A DNA stretch of 64,000 nt from Pontederia crassipes. Lineage: Eukaryota > Streptophyta > Magnoliopsida > Commelinales > Pontederiaceae. Positions within the stretch are counted from its first letter, which is position 1. Each line of letters opens with the position of its first letter. Shown piece by piece: positions 50,218-63,124 of this stretch. The stretch lies in contig CM060195.1 of the NCBI GenBank assembly GCA_030549335.1, forward strand, positions 47,994,991 to 48,058,990, given 5' to 3'. Under the pieces are notes generated by a model. The model did not search any database and had not been told where the DNA came from. It worked only from the letters and a program-made list of their open reading frames with translations. Made by a program: the position numbers and the translations under genes.

Positions 50218-52709
50218 TCATTCTCTTCTCCAATATTCTTCATCATCACGAGGAAAAGAATCTAAATTAAAATCCAATGCTTCAACATTATCTTCTTGCA
50301 CATCACCTAAACAAAACATATAAAAAAGTTACAATCAAATTCATAATAATTAATCATTCAAAAGCTTTAAAATGATAATTAAATTTTACCTTCATGATTG
50401 ATATTCTTTGGAACTTCCAAATCTGTATAAAGCATTTTCTCTATTTCATCATAATCAAGTAATGGAGTGTCATCTTCCTCTGCAATCCATGATTCAATTT
50501 TCTCCATGCTCTCATAGTCAATAGGATCTAAAAGTGCTTTCTCTTTGTTAAGAGCCCTATAAATATAACAGAATAAATAAGCATGTTTTTAAAAAAGAGT
50601 AGATAAGCATACTTTTTTGTAACTTGTAACAAAGTAAACAAACCTATTTTTCAATCCCAAATTATAATGAACATATACAAGATCATTTAATCTTTTGTGC
50701 TCTAATTTGTTTCTTCTTTTTGAATGTATTCTTTCAAATACACTCCAATTTCTTTCACAACCAGAAGAAGACGCCGTTTGACTTAACAATCGAATTGCCA
50801 ATTGTGACACTAATGGAGCACTAAATCCAAAGCTACGCCACCATTGATCTATCATACAAACAATATAAAGAAAGTTAAAAAATATCATAAATCTAAGAAA
50901 ATTATTAACAAAAATTAAGAAATTTAGAAACTTACCGGGTCTCAATTCCTTAGCCGTCTCAATAGCCAAGTGATTACTAAAACTTTGTAGTCGATCATGA
51001 TACAACCAACTTTGTTTTAAAAATTCAGTCTTGTGATTTGTAATAAGAGCATCCAACACCTCAAGCCATCCTTGTTGAACCTCAGGTTTTATACAAAAGG
51101 TGTCTTTATCATAATAGAATGCGGGATTCAAAAAATATGCAGCACAATGAATCTTTTTTCGAAGTTGATTATCCCATCTTTGCTTGATGATTCTTGTATA
51201 AGGCTTGTACAAAGATTTTCTATTCATCAGTATTCTTTTAATTGTTTTCTTTGCTCTATAAATGCCATCATACACATATCCAAGAGAAGGTCTATCATCA
51301 CCATCAACAATTCTTAATAGACGAACCAAAGGTGATACAATTTGCACAATAATACCACAATCATTCCAAAATTTACTATCCAAAACAACATCCATAACAA
51401 TCTTAGCTTTCTTATCACGATAATATCTTGAGCTTGTAAAATCCACACTTGTCACCAAAGCTTGCAAGTCAAGTTTATGATCACTGATACTCTTTAATGC
51501 AATAAATGTTGTTGCAAAACGAGTTGGTCCAGGACGTAAAATTTCAGCCCACTGTGGTCTTTTTCTTAACCATGCAAGCAAAAAAGGATGATTATAAATA
51601 AATTGTGTTACCTTAGATGCTTTTTCTGTTAAGCTCTTCACAAACTCCATTTTGCCAATATCTGCTAAGATCAAATTCAGACAATGGGCAGCACAAGGAG
51701 ACCAAAAAATGGAAGGAAACTTTTCATTCAATAACCTACCAGCAGCTTTATAATTTGCAGCATTATCAGTAACTAAGTGCACAACATTAGAAGCTCCAGC
51801 AAATTCAACCAAGTCCACAAATAAATTGCAAAGAGTTGCAGCATCCTTAACAACATCAGAAGCATCAACTGATCTGACAAAGCAAATTCCTTTTGGAGAG
51901 TAAATAAGAAAATTTATTAGCTGTCTATTTTTTTGATCTTGCCAACCATCGCCCATAATAGTGCAACCAGTTTCTTTCCAAGCACTTCTAAATGTTTCAA
52001 CCAACATTCCAACTTCCTTCTTAATGTCATACAATAATTTGGTTCTAATGGAATGATAAGAAGGTCCTATATATCCTGGACCAATAGCTGCAATAGCATC
52101 TATCATAGGTTGATAATAAATAGAATTGGCGCAATTAAATGAGATACAACAATCATAAAAAAATCTAGCGACAGCCAAATCAGCTCGATGTATAGCTTCT
52201 TTACCTGCCAATGCACTTTTAATAGAAGGTTGTGCACCTGGAGTGGTTCTTGGAGCAAAGAAACTATTTATTATCTCTTTGCCCTTCCCCTTAGCTTGAC
52301 TTGGAATAATTGGAGTTTCTTGACTTTGCAAAATATGTGTATTCATATCTGATTGCTCACTAGAATTATCTGCTCCTCTTTGATCAAGTGCTCTTTTTTT
52401 GGATGCAGACGTAGATTTTAGAAGTTCTCCAAGTTGATATCGCACGTCATAGCTAACTTTTGTACAAGCCAATGCATCACCTTTTTGTCCTGCAAGATGC
52501 ATTTTCATCCTATGTATTCCTCCACCTTTGAAAATCTTTGCACAATATAAGCATTTCAAAACTTTCTTTCCTTCTGTGTCATAACAAATTTGACAATGCT
52601 CCCATGTAGGATCAGACTTTAATCTAACTGACTGAGTGCTTGCAACTACCGATTGAGTGCTTGTCGCAATTGATTGTGATTCACCAGCACTACTTCCACC
52701 CGAAGCCAT
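50218..52709 (-). CDS. hAT transposase with BED zinc finger, apparently intact
   Basis: Minus-strand exons 52709-50936, 50848-50644, 50556-50390 and 50306-50218, all with GT-AG introns, join to 744 residues. The second exon restores RPDQWWRSFG, the third DPIDYESMEKIESW, and the last ends in EEYWRRE before TGA. Domains: BED zinc finger (Trp36, Cys53, Cys56, His66, His71), the DUF659/RNase-H-like catalytic region, and the hAT C-terminal dimerisation domain. The catalytic acids are all visible: Asp254 in GDGWQDQ, Asp315 in VTDNAANYKAAG, and Glu623 in GCERNWSVF, together with CAAHCLNL (339-346). It would bind subterminal repeats and cut at the element ends. ATG at 52742 gives 11 extra residues; MASGG at 52709 is the common family start. 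An unspliced frame of 717 codons also exists, because the first intron contains no stop. Confidence 0.92.
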
Positions 52710-52888
52710 TTTCTTACAAAAGAAATATAAAAGACTAATCAATGCCTCTAATAAAAGTTACTTCAATAGCAATGAAATTTACAAACATTTGAATCATGAA
52801 TTGAAGAAAAAATGAGACAACATGGCGCGGACCACTCTGTCATGGCGGTCGTGCTGCCCCTGCAAAGGCAACGATGAGTTTCGAGTTG

Positions 52889-53123
52889 CGACCATGGCGT
52901 AGCTCCGACGCATGCCGTCAAATGGCGCGGCGGTTGGACGCGGTCGTCATGGCGGCCGTGCTGCCCCTGCAAGGTCATCGTCAAGCTGCGGCCATGGCGT
53001 AGCTTCGACGCACGACGTCGGATGGCGCAACGGTTGGACGAGGGTCGTCATGGCCGCCGTGCTGCCCCTGCAAGGTCACCGACGAGCTCCGACCACGGCA
53101 CAGCTCCGACGCATGGCGTCGGA
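52889..53123. repeat. GC-rich tandem repeat (period about 100 bp) inside the hAT element
   Basis: Units starting with CGACCATGGCGTAGC or variants begin at 52889, 52989 and 53090; a partial copy lies at 52830-52888. Each carries CCGTGCTGCCCCTGCAAGGTC. The third unit runs into the palindrome. Composition is very different from the AT-rich transposase gene. Confidence 0.85.
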
Positions 53124-53281
53124 TGGCGCAGCCCGTCCGACGCCATGCGTCGGAGCTGTGCCGTGGTCGGAGCTCGTCGGTGACCTTGCAGGGGCAGCAC
53201 GGCGGCCATGACGACCCTCGTCCAACCGTTGCGCCATCCGACGTCGTGCGTCGAAGCTACGCCATGGCCGCAGCTTGACGA
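52978..53281. repeat. Large palindrome: 146-bp arms, 12-bp spacer, inside the hAT element
   Basis: 52978-53123 and 53136-53281 appear to be perfect reverse complements across the region I compared, separated by TGGCGCAGCCCG. An RNA crossing it would form a very stable hairpin. It lies 270-570 bases upstream of the transposase ATG, within the probable promoter or leader. The mirrored frames on the two strands there are products of this symmetry. Confidence 0.92.
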
Positions 53282-53812
53282 GCAGCCGCAGCACGGCCGC
53301 CATGACGACCGTCGTCTGGTGATCCAAGCGAAGCTTTGTTCGCCGTGGCCGACCGTGAAGATAACGATTTGGGAAGCGATTCGAAAATCGGAAAACATAC
53401 AATACAAGTACTACTTACTTGAGTTGATGGCCGTTGACACGCGAGATGCACTGCCGGCGAGCAACCACCGGCCGTCAATGAGATCAAAATCGGCGAGGGC
53501 GGAGCGACTTCGAAATCCAATCGGCGAGGGCGAACTTGCGAAGTGGCGAACGCGAAATCAAAATCAGAAAATTAGGGCCGGCTTCACATTTTAAAATTTT
53601 TTCCCAATTTTGAACCGGCCGGTCGACGTAAAACCGCCGGTTCGACGGTTTTATCCGGTTTTAGCCGGGTTTTGACCGGTCTTGACCGGTTCGAAGCGGT
53701 CTAAATTCGAATCCGGTTTTGGGGTCGAACCAAACCCGCTTTTAGTGCCGGGCGACGGTTGGACCGGTCGGACCGGCCGGTCCGGTCCGGTCCAAACAAC
53801 CTTGATCACGGG

Positions 53813-56159
53813 AGCGTCTGCTTTTATAGAAGTAGAAAACAATAATTTAATTAAATAAGAGTTATATTTTACAAGAAAAATAAAATAGTATAATTTATGA
53901 AATGGAGTTGAAGTCCGGATCTGGAGTCCGCAGCGGGTGGGGCCCACAGAGAAGTAACTGTGGGTGGGGACCGCGTCATCGGCGTGGCTCGGTCGTCGTC
54001 CGGCTCGGCTTCAGCGCCATAAAACCTATTTCGTTTGCGGTAGGAACCCCTTTATTTTCTTTTATTAAAAAAACGTTTTTTTTTGTGTATGCTGTTATTT
54101 CATCATAATCATATTTGACGGAGTTGTCCAAAAAATATATATTTGACAGAGTTTTGGCAAAATGCCCAGTCAATTTATTTTCTATTTTATTTTTTTTCGA
54201 ACCCCCTTTTTTTTGGGGCGGCTATTTTTTATTTTGAAAAAACAAAATGGAAGTGGATGGATGCGGAGTGCGTTCCGACTTTCTATTTATTACGGATTGG
54301 AACAGTTGGTGGTTATTAATGGACGATGAGGTGAGGACGTGGTAGGATTTTATTTTACTATTGCTTCAATTTAAGATTTTTGAGTACTATAAATAAGTGA
54401 TGTCAAATAAAATATGCCGAATTCAATTAACCAATGATAAGTTAGAAGATGGATTAGGCTGTTAAGGACTAATTACGTTCTTTTGACAAAAAAAAAAAAC
54501 TTGTAGGACGAATATATGATTTAAAATTAGCTAATAAACATAAAATGGACGAATAGTAGGTTGATAATTTATTCAAATACTATATATTTAATTAAATATT
54601 TGCGTGAACGAAGTTTTTTATTGACGAAGTATAGAATCCATGTTTAAATTTATGACCTATAAAATATAGTTAAAATAATTTGGTATATTCGTCATATAGA
54701 ATATTTTAAGTATAAATTACCATCATCCATTTATATTGATAGTTGAATTCACGATGTCAACAAAATTAATTCACATAAAAACCAAACATCACAATAACAA
54801 ATAATTTGTCCTAATCAAATATTTTAGTATATTAGAATTAAATTTTATACCTAAGTATTTGCTCTACTAGTAGGTTAAAGCAAGTATTTACTCTACTAGT
54901 AAGTTAAATTAAATTATATCTAAGTATTTACTTAGGATTGAAGAACTCTAAAACTCAAAGTGAGCCTACATTTTTTTTAATAATTGGAGTAATCGAAGTG
55001 TAATAGCAAAAAGAGAAGGGAAAAAAATGCTTTCCCCACGTTTTTTATCATAATGATTTCACCATCCTTGCTTCCTAATTAAGAAAGTTAATCCATTAAT
55101 ATTAACCATAAAACTAACTATAAATATAGGATACCGAAGATACTTCTTCCACAATGCAATATAGGAGATCTCAAATTACATTATTTAGTTATCATATTTC
55201 TTATTGTAAAATTTTAATCTTCTCATTTTGGAAAGTGTCAATTCTCCTCAAGGTTATATCTTTATATTTAATTTATCTCATCAGAAATATTACCCTCTTT
55301 AAGTTTCTTATTTAATATTTCTATTATTTTAATTTTTTAAAAATATAAACAATTTGTGTATAGTTTTTAAAGATGAAATCCATTTTATAAAAGGAAAATT
55401 ATGAGTAGATACATAATACATTGATACCAAATCATTTGTATTATGTATTTGTTCAAAGAAGATAAATTATTTTGATTCTTTTAATATATATGACATGTTG
55501 CTACTTTATCTTTGTAATATTATTCTCAGTTCTAGAAAAATAGGAAGTAGATTTATAATATTTCATTGAAAATTATGTTAATTAGTCTTAAAATAAGATT
55601 AAATTCCTCCATGCAAGCCACGTGCATTACACTATCTATATTATATCATTATATGTATCATGAAATTCATATAGATATCAAATATACTAATAAATTAATA
55701 CCTCAAACTTAAATAAAAATATTATTTTCTAAAAAGGAAGAAAAATAAAATACCAAGAGAATTAAATAGACTATTAAATTATTTCTTTAAGTTATAATTA
55801 TCATATTCCTTACGTAATATTAAAAATATATTAAACTAATATTTTACATATTTTATAATATCTCATTTATCTAATTTTGCATCGACGGCATATCACGCTG
55901 AGTCATCACAATGGTATCCATTGACGGTTCGAATTACCTTTCTAACGCTCAACATAAATTTTTGTGATAAAAAAATCTTAATTATTTCTACACAATTTCC
56001 TACAATAACTTATGTGAGTTCAAAAAAAAAAAAAATATATATTTTATTTGTGTTTAATGACGTCAACTTTATTAGGTTACATTAAGTAATTTTCATGGCT
56101 GATCTCACTTTGTTTTTTTTTCTCAATTTTATTTTACTGATGCATTGGGTTCATTAATA
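53813..56159. other. Intergenic region right of the hAT insertion
   Basis: 53890-54030 is GC-richer, with GGGGCCCAC and several CGTCGTCC words; before the hAT insertion it would have been distal promoter of the acidic-protein gene. The remainder is AT-rich with no supported gene. Confidence 0.4.
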
Positions 56160-56174
56160 TATAAAAAAATGAAC

Positions 56175-59100
56175 AAATAATAATAATAATAAAGTCTTAT
56201 CCTACTAGATGGGGTCGGCTACATGGATCATACGACGTCATTCCGTTCTATTAGTAACTAAATCTTTCGGTATATTATTCATCAATAGATCTTTCTCTAT
56301 TAGTTCGCCAAGTGTCCGCCTTGGTCTCCCTCTCCTTCTTTTAGTCGGATTTCAAATTATTTGATCTACTCTTCTTACTGGCGCATCTAATGATCTTCTC
56401 TGAACATGACCAAATTATCTCAAATGATTCTCTATCATTTTTTCACGAATAAGAGTCACTCTGACTTATTCACGTATATGGTCATTCATAATCTTATCTA
56501 ATCTTGTATGACCACACATCCATCTCAACATTCTCATTTCGGCTACCCCCATTTTACGTTCATATTGTCCCTTCATAGTCCAACATTCACTATCATATAA
56601 TACTGTTGATCTTATAGCAGTACGATAGAATTTTCTTTTAACTTTATTGGGTACTTTTCTATCACAAAAAACTCAAGTGACTTTTCTCCACTTACACCAA
56701 CCAACTTGAATTCTATGATGAACATCGTCATCAATCTCACAATCTTATCTTACAATTAATCCTAAATATTTAAACTTTGTCACTTGAGGAATTATATTCT
56801 TCTCTAGCCTAACTTTCAAATCCTATCTAAGTTGTTTATTTGTGAAATTGCTATGCATATATTCTGTTTTATTTCTACTTAAACGAAAATCCTTTGACTC
56901 TAACGTATTTTTTCATATTTCTAATTTTGTATTAATCTCTTTTATTGAATCCGCTAAAAGTACTATATCATCCGTAAATAGCATGCACATAGGTACCTCC
57001 TCTGTGATACTTTCGGTTATAGCATCGATAACTAAGTTAAATAGATACGGACTTAAAGTTAATCCTTGATGTATGCCAATTCCTATAGGAAATTCATTTG
57101 TCTCACACCCGAATGTTCTAACCCTAGTCAATGTCCCATCGTACATATCTTGTATTACCTTAATGTAGTCAACACTCACCCTCTTCTTTTGCAAAGCTTT
57201 TCAAAGTACATCCCTTGGTACCGATCATACGTCTTTTCTAAGTCAATGAAAGCCATATGTAAATCTCTTCTCCTACTTCGATACTTCTCCATCATCCCTC
57301 TTAGTAAATAAATCGTCTCTGTAGTGAATCTTCCTGGCATGAACTCAAATTGTCTCTCAGAAATACTAGTATACATTATCAATTTATGCTCAATCACTTT
57401 TTCCTATAATTTCATTGTGTGACTCATAAGTTTAATCCCTCTATAATTTGCACAATTCTGAATATCTTCTTTATTTTTGTAAATAGGAACTAATGTACTT
57501 AATCTCCAATCATCAGGCATCCTTTTCGACCGTAAAATCTCATTAAATAGTTTACATAATCACAACACACATTTTTCTCCTAAACATTTTCAAACTTCAA
57601 TCGGTATACCATTCGGTCCAACGACTTTACCATTCTCCATTTTCTTAAGAGCTTTGCTAACCTCCGAGACTCTAATTCTACGATAAAATGACCTATTAAG
57701 CTCACATTCACTAACTGTCAAGTCCTCCAAATCACAACGGGAACCTTTACATCCATCATTAATTAGCTTATAGAAATACTCTTCCCATCTGTTCTTAATA
57801 TCTCATTCAGTAACTAAAACCTTGCCAACTTCATTTTTTATGCATCTTACTTGATCCAAATCTCTCGACTTCTTCTCTTTATTCCTTGCAATCTTGTAAA
57901 TCCTTTGTTCATCAACTTTTGTCCCTAACTCCTTATAAAATTCCTCATATGCTTTAGCACGAGCATCACTAATTGCTTTATTAGTCTCCCTTTTCGTCAA
58001 ACGATATTTTTTTCAATTGTCAAAGTGTATCGCCTTGAAACAATTCTTCTTATTACGCACCTTTTCTTGGACCTCCTCATTCCACAACCAAATCTCTTTA
58101 TCTCGTGGTTCAAAATCTTTTGATTCTCCTAAAACGACTTTAGCAATCATTTCAATCTTTTTTGCCATATTCTCCCACATGATACTAACATCTCCTTCTA
58201 ACTCACACACACTTTTCTTTAATAACTTACTTCTAAAAGTCTCTTGCTTCTCCTCCTTTAATTATCACAATTTGATCTTTCGATTAAAAACTGTTCGAGA
58301 TTTTGGTTTTATACATTTCATTTGCATATCAAGAATTAATAATTTATGTTGTGTAGTCACCTCATGCTCAGGAATTACTTTGCAATTATTACATCGTCTT
58401 TTATCAGTATTTTTTGTCAAGAAAAAATCGATTTGAGACCTATGAGTTCCACTTTTGTATGTGATTAAATATTCATCTCTCTTCCTAAAATAAGTGTTGA
58501 TAATCTTAAGATCGTATGTTAAAGAAAAATCAATAATAGTTTGTCCTTCCTCATCCAACTTTCCAAAACTAAAATCACCATGAACCCTTGCATGTGTTCT
58601 GCATCTTTACCAACATGTCCATTAAGGTCTCCCCCAATATAAACTTTCTCGGTTGTTGGTATACTTTCAATCAAACCCTCCATATTCGCTCAAAACTTCT
58701 CATTGAGATGTGATTCTGCTTCTACTTGGGGTGCGTATGCACTAATAATGTTCATAGTCTCCTTTCCAATAATTATTTTCACGGATATGATTCGATACTC
58801 AATTCTTTTAACTTTCACAACATTCTTCCTCAATTCTGCATCCGCGATAATACCAACACCATTCTTTCTATTTATCTTACCTGTGTACTAAAGTTTGGAA
58901 CCATTTAACATAATCTCTGTACTTCCCTCTCCTACCCATCTAGTTTATTGCAAGCATAAGATACTAATCTTACGCTGGTCCATTACTTGTGCCACCTCGA
59001 TGCGCTTCCCATTCAACGTCCCAATGTTTCAAGAACCTAATTTGACCTTAGTCTCATGAACTAGTTTCTTTAACCGTCTCCGTCCATTAGAGTGTGGTAG

Positions 59101-59333
59101 CCCTTACTCATTTAACACTGCATTCAGGCGATGATGCAACGACTCTTGCTCTTTTATCACTGTACCCGAGCTGTACAGTGCGTTACTTATGGGTAACGAT
59201 GTAGCATTAACATAATATAATCGTTGATCCATGTTCATAAGATTCGATAAGTTTTTATGTTGGTTGTCGGGGTCTAACACAATCCTCCTCCTTTATTCGG
59301 ATTTGTAACCGACTATAAAATATAGATGGAGTT
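56175..59333 (-). mobile_element. Near full-length RTE-clade retrotransposon, decayed (3159 bp)
   Basis: It is flanked by TATAAAAAAATGAAC (56160-56174) and TATAAAAAAAAATGAAC (59334-59350), a target duplication with A-run slippage. On the minus strand it carries an endonuclease (start GTLNGKRIEVAQVM, later SQIDFFLT), a linker (KRETNKAISDARAKAYEEFYKEL), reverse transcriptase (FIDLEKTYDR, GIHQGLTLSPYLFNLVIDAI) and the conserved 3' end with an (ATT)n tail. It is inactive. The LQET motif Glu codon is a stop (58945-58947), the reverse transcriptase FADD is FTDD, and many further stops and frame slips occur. It is the same family as the copy at 42439. Confidence 0.9.
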
Positions 59334-59350
59334 TATAAAAAAAAATGAAC

Positions 59351-62230
59351 CATTTTACTTATTTTAGAAAGCTATTAGCTAATACGCAGTCACATCATCT
59401 GATTTCATCCGTTATCGTTGTGGCATCTACCTGTTGATGTGACAATTACATCAGATGGTTTCCACCACATTATAATGAATAATGGTGATCCGTCTAAGTC
59501 GAAAATATTTCGTTATCATAAATATATAAATATCGAAACTATAATTGTAAATGAAAAATAAATATAAGACCTCTCACGTTTTTCAAGTCATATTTTAAAT
59601 TTAAAAATATGAGCTGTCGTTTATTAGTCCATGATTCAAACTTGACAAATTTATTTCAGGGACTCAATTTCTATTTTCTTAGAAAATATTTGCACGAAGT
59701 ATTAGACTTGAACATTTATTGTGATATGAGATTCATTTCTTTATTATTACCAACTGTATCTAAATGTTAATATGCTTTATGTTTTATCGAAAAATTATGA
59801 AGTAACGGATGGGAAATGTTTTTTGTCTATTAAAAAATATTTTTTACTTAATATTGGTCGACACAATTAATTAATGATATGTGCTCGGACAATAGCTAAT
59901 AGTCTCGAAATCAACTTTTGAATTCACAGGATATATTATTTTTCTCCTTCCTCAATATCAAATTAGTCGAATACTAATAAAAATTTATTTTGCTTGTTTA
60001 ATTCAATTTCACTTCTCCTCTTAACGCTAACTTGTACTTGGATACGGAACAGGGAACAAGACTTTTAATTGCCCTCGTTTGACTGAATCTTAAGCTATCA
60101 TTTAAGTCGTGGGTCGATGTCAAATGAGAAATGCATGCTTAATTGCTAGAACAGTTTTGTTGTAGGAAGAACATTTTTGTTGAATTGAAATAAACGATAC
60201 GAATCTCATAATAAGACCAACAATAATTCAAATAAAGAAATGAACACGTTATCACTTAGAATGGTATAAAAATTATAAAACCGGTCAGCAATCGCAATCT
60301 TTGCAACGCGTAAGAAAATCTTCTTATGAGAAACAAATGTTGGTCCCTAATTTTTTTATTAAAAAAATTATTATGTTTAATTGATCACGTTTTCTAAAAA
60401 AATCGAAATTTTGAGATAGTTAAAGTCGAGCATGATTCTTTTTTTTTTAAATACAAGGAAGACCGTGTGCGAAGAAATTATCAAACTAAAAATAAGATAA
60501 TATATAAATCAATGTTGCGGTTGGAAATCAAACTCAAGATCTAATGAAGTGCGTGTTATTCTTTTTATATTATGACTGCATTCAACGTGTGGTTTGTAAA
60601 TATATATTAATAAAAATGACGACTCATAGATAGTGTGACATTATATTAAATATAGCTTGCGAGGTGATACTAATTTTACAACTTTTCTAGTACTATCATA
60701 TATATATATATATATATATATATAACATAAAAAATATATAGATTTCACTTTGACATTTTTCTAAAAATATATATAATATTTTTTCATCTCCTACATGCAG
60801 GTGAAGGACAATGCTTTCGAGATTGACGTGTTCTACATGTTTCAATGTTATATCTATGACTGCAGTTGTTTGATTTAAGCTTCCTTCTATTCCACGCCTT
60901 GTATATATGCAGGTGGAATACAAATATTGCCTTCTTCTTGTGTGTTATTACTCTACGTATGTTCCAATATATTGGCTTCCAGAGCTGGAATAAGACGATG
61001 AATTCTATCATTAAGAATAGGAGTGGTCCAACTAATCTCAACATGTACATAGAAGCTGCAGGTGCATGCAGGTACAGAACTTGAAGCTTCTTCATATAAC
61101 ACAACAACCATAATATATAGCCTGGCCAATCGAAATGGAAGCTTCTAATTGTTTGGTGCAACATCACGAAACAAATTAATGGGGAAAAAAGGAACGAAAA
61201 CAAAAATTTCAGAGAAGCAACTTGGAATTTGCCAGACACAAACAACAACAACACAGAATAAGAAAAAAAGAAAGAAAGGAGGAAACATCAAACATCAATC
61301 AACTAGAATAAGATGGTTGCAACTTTCATATTGATGTACACGAAGTGTAAAGTTCCACGCTTTGTATACATATTTTATTGGAATTATATGGTTGCAACTA
61401 ACTAAATTCCATGCAAGAGTCAAGTAATTCTTCGTAGTGTAGCGAAGTTTGAGTCCTACAAGTTACAAGTACCTAATTAAAACGACAGTCGACAGTATAA
61501 CCAAATAATTAATGCGTAGTTGCAACTAATGGTCAGTCTTAAACATTATTAGTCACGCATCCGGCACTCAATCGATGGATCAAGGAAAAAGTTTTGTCTA
61601 AATATATTTAATATGAGACGCAGTAGGGTGCAATCACAATTTACGATTACACCGTGCAATCTCATACTTTTAGATAATTAAATTTAGATCACTTATATTT
61701 TAGATTATCATATCAAAATAATGTCAATTCGATGATTCAAAATTATGAGATTGTGCGGTGCAATCATATATTCCTAATATAACTCATTTAATATTTGATA
61801 GTTTTAACAAAATAAATATTATAGGATGTGACCAAAATATTTATTTTTATAAAATTTGGCCGCCAAAATATAATATTTATAATACGCATGAGTTGATTGA
61901 GAAATTTAAACACATCTACACTCATATCAAAACCAAAGACTGATTTGATCAACGAATTATATTCAATAAAAAAAACACAAAGAAATGGACTCGGAAGATG
62001 TCATAGTAAATTAGTAATTACTAGCTTTTCTAAGATCAAAATAAACATACGTCTTCTTAAATTTCTCATCATAAAGTAATAACATTAAAAAAATAATTAA
62101 TTATATATTTTTTCAAAAGAAATTATTTAATGGCGGTAAGTGAGCGAAATAAAATTATTAATTTTTTTTTCTTGTTGTAAACCTTTCTTTTTTGCTTTTA
62201 TTAACTCTTTTATCGTCTGGTCCGGGTTCA
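59351..62230. other. AT-rich intergenic region
   Basis: No frame shows a domain. 60780-61330 has frames on both strands rich in hydrophobic residues, but they are not supported by splice signals or family resemblance. A (TA)n run lies at 60698-60724. Confidence 0.4.
60698..60724. repeat. (TA)n microsatellite
   Basis: Pure TA run in AT-rich DNA. Confidence 0.9.
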
Positions 62231-62234
62231 GCTA

Positions 62235-62590
62235 ACGAGGCCGAGCCGATAAGATGAGCCGCGAAGCGGGAACACGTGGTGCGATCGGAGGCGTCGTCTT
62301 TACCGCTCACTCGTCCGCTTCTTCCGAATCCGTCCGCCTCGTGCTGCGCGCCGAAACGCCACCGCCACAAAGAGCGCCGTGGCGCGGAGGAGCGGCGCAA
62401 AGCCCGCGACGAGGACACGTACGCGCGGCGGCAGACCGGCACGTGGAGAGGTCTGTCGAGAGGACGTCGGCATGCAAGGAGGTGCATAGCAGCAGGTCCC
62501 CCCCGCGTACGGAGGGACCGACACGTGGAGGTGCAGCGGTTCCGCTGTCACGAGAAGTCACGAGAAGAAGGATAGAGGATTAGGTGACGA
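62235..62590. other. GC-rich island of unknown function
   Basis: A sharply bounded GC-rich patch holds ACACGTGG and ACACGTGGAGGTG words and overlapping arginine-rich frames on both strands. All frames look like composition artefacts. It could be a first exon or promoter of an unrecognised gene, or a degraded one. Confidence 0.3.
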
Positions 62591-62958
62591 AAGTTGTGCT
62601 TGCCCAACTCCTGTTACATGTGCGAATACTTATAATATGAGCTTATGCATTTATAAGATTTTAACTTTTTACATTTGACTTAAATTATAACTTTACAAAT
62701 TGTAATCTCTACGTCTATTTCAATTTAACGTTTAAGGTTAACGTTTCTAATAGTTATAAAAATATCAAAACTTCCTTTACTTCTTCAACACAATAAAAAA
62801 TAACAAACATGCGAGTAAGATTTTTGTAATTATTTAAAAATAAATTCACTTGTGTTGGTTTTGTCAATATTTAATATTTTTTATGTCATAACTATTAAAA
62901 AAACAGATTCATAAATATTTTACTTAAAATATTCTAAATATACTTTATTCAACAATTA

Positions 62959-63124
62959 CAACAACAACAAAGTCTTATCCCACTAGGTGGGATCGGCTAC
63001 ATGGAAATATATTCGTTGATTCATGTTCATAAGATTCGACATGATTTTATGTTGGCTGTCGGGGCCTAACACAACCCTCTTTCTTTATCCGGACTTGGGA
63101 CCGACTATAAAATATAGGCGGAGT
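62959..63124 (-). mobile_element. 166-bp internally deleted RTE derivative (SINE-like)
   Basis: A 15-bp perfect target duplication TTTATTCAACAATTA flanks it (62944-62958 and 63125-63139). The left 45 bases equal the RTE 3' end (AAGTCTTATCCCACTAGGTG and a TTG-repeat tail read on the minus strand). The rest, from about 63008, matches the RTE 5' end at 59222-59333 (TTCATAAGATTCG and ACCGACTATAAAATATA). The entire coding part is missing, so it must have been mobilised by RTE proteins in trans. Confidence 0.88.

Larger units (their letters stand above)
49709..53804 (-). mobile_element. Complete autonomous-type hAT transposon (4096 bp)
   Basis: Perfect 8-bp target duplications ATCACGGG lie at 49701-49708 and 53805-53812. 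Terminal inverted repeats start CAAGGTTGTT at both ends and agree at 21 of the first 25 positions. Subterminal regions carry many CCGGTTGAACCGG and GGTCCGGTCCGG words. Inside are, from the right end inward, a GC-rich block with a large palindrome, a four-exon transposase gene on the minus strand, and a 135-144-bp tandem duplication. The perfect target duplication and open frame suggest a recent insertion, possibly still mobile. Confidence 0.93.

Noticed and set aside
50589-52742. A single 717-codon transposase frame on the minus strand
   Set aside because: It reads through an 87-bp intron (50935-50849) that happens to have no stop, and into a second intron at its end. Splicing gives a better family match (RPDQWWRSFG) and a proper C-terminus.
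52912-53407. Plus- and minus-strand frames in the GC-rich block of the hAT element with identical C-terminal halves
   Set aside because: The identity is an artefact of the palindrome: both strands carry the same sequence. Nothing suggests a protein.
62254-62583. Overlapping Arg-rich frames on both strands
   Set aside because: Compositional artefact of a GC-rich island; no domain and no splice structure.
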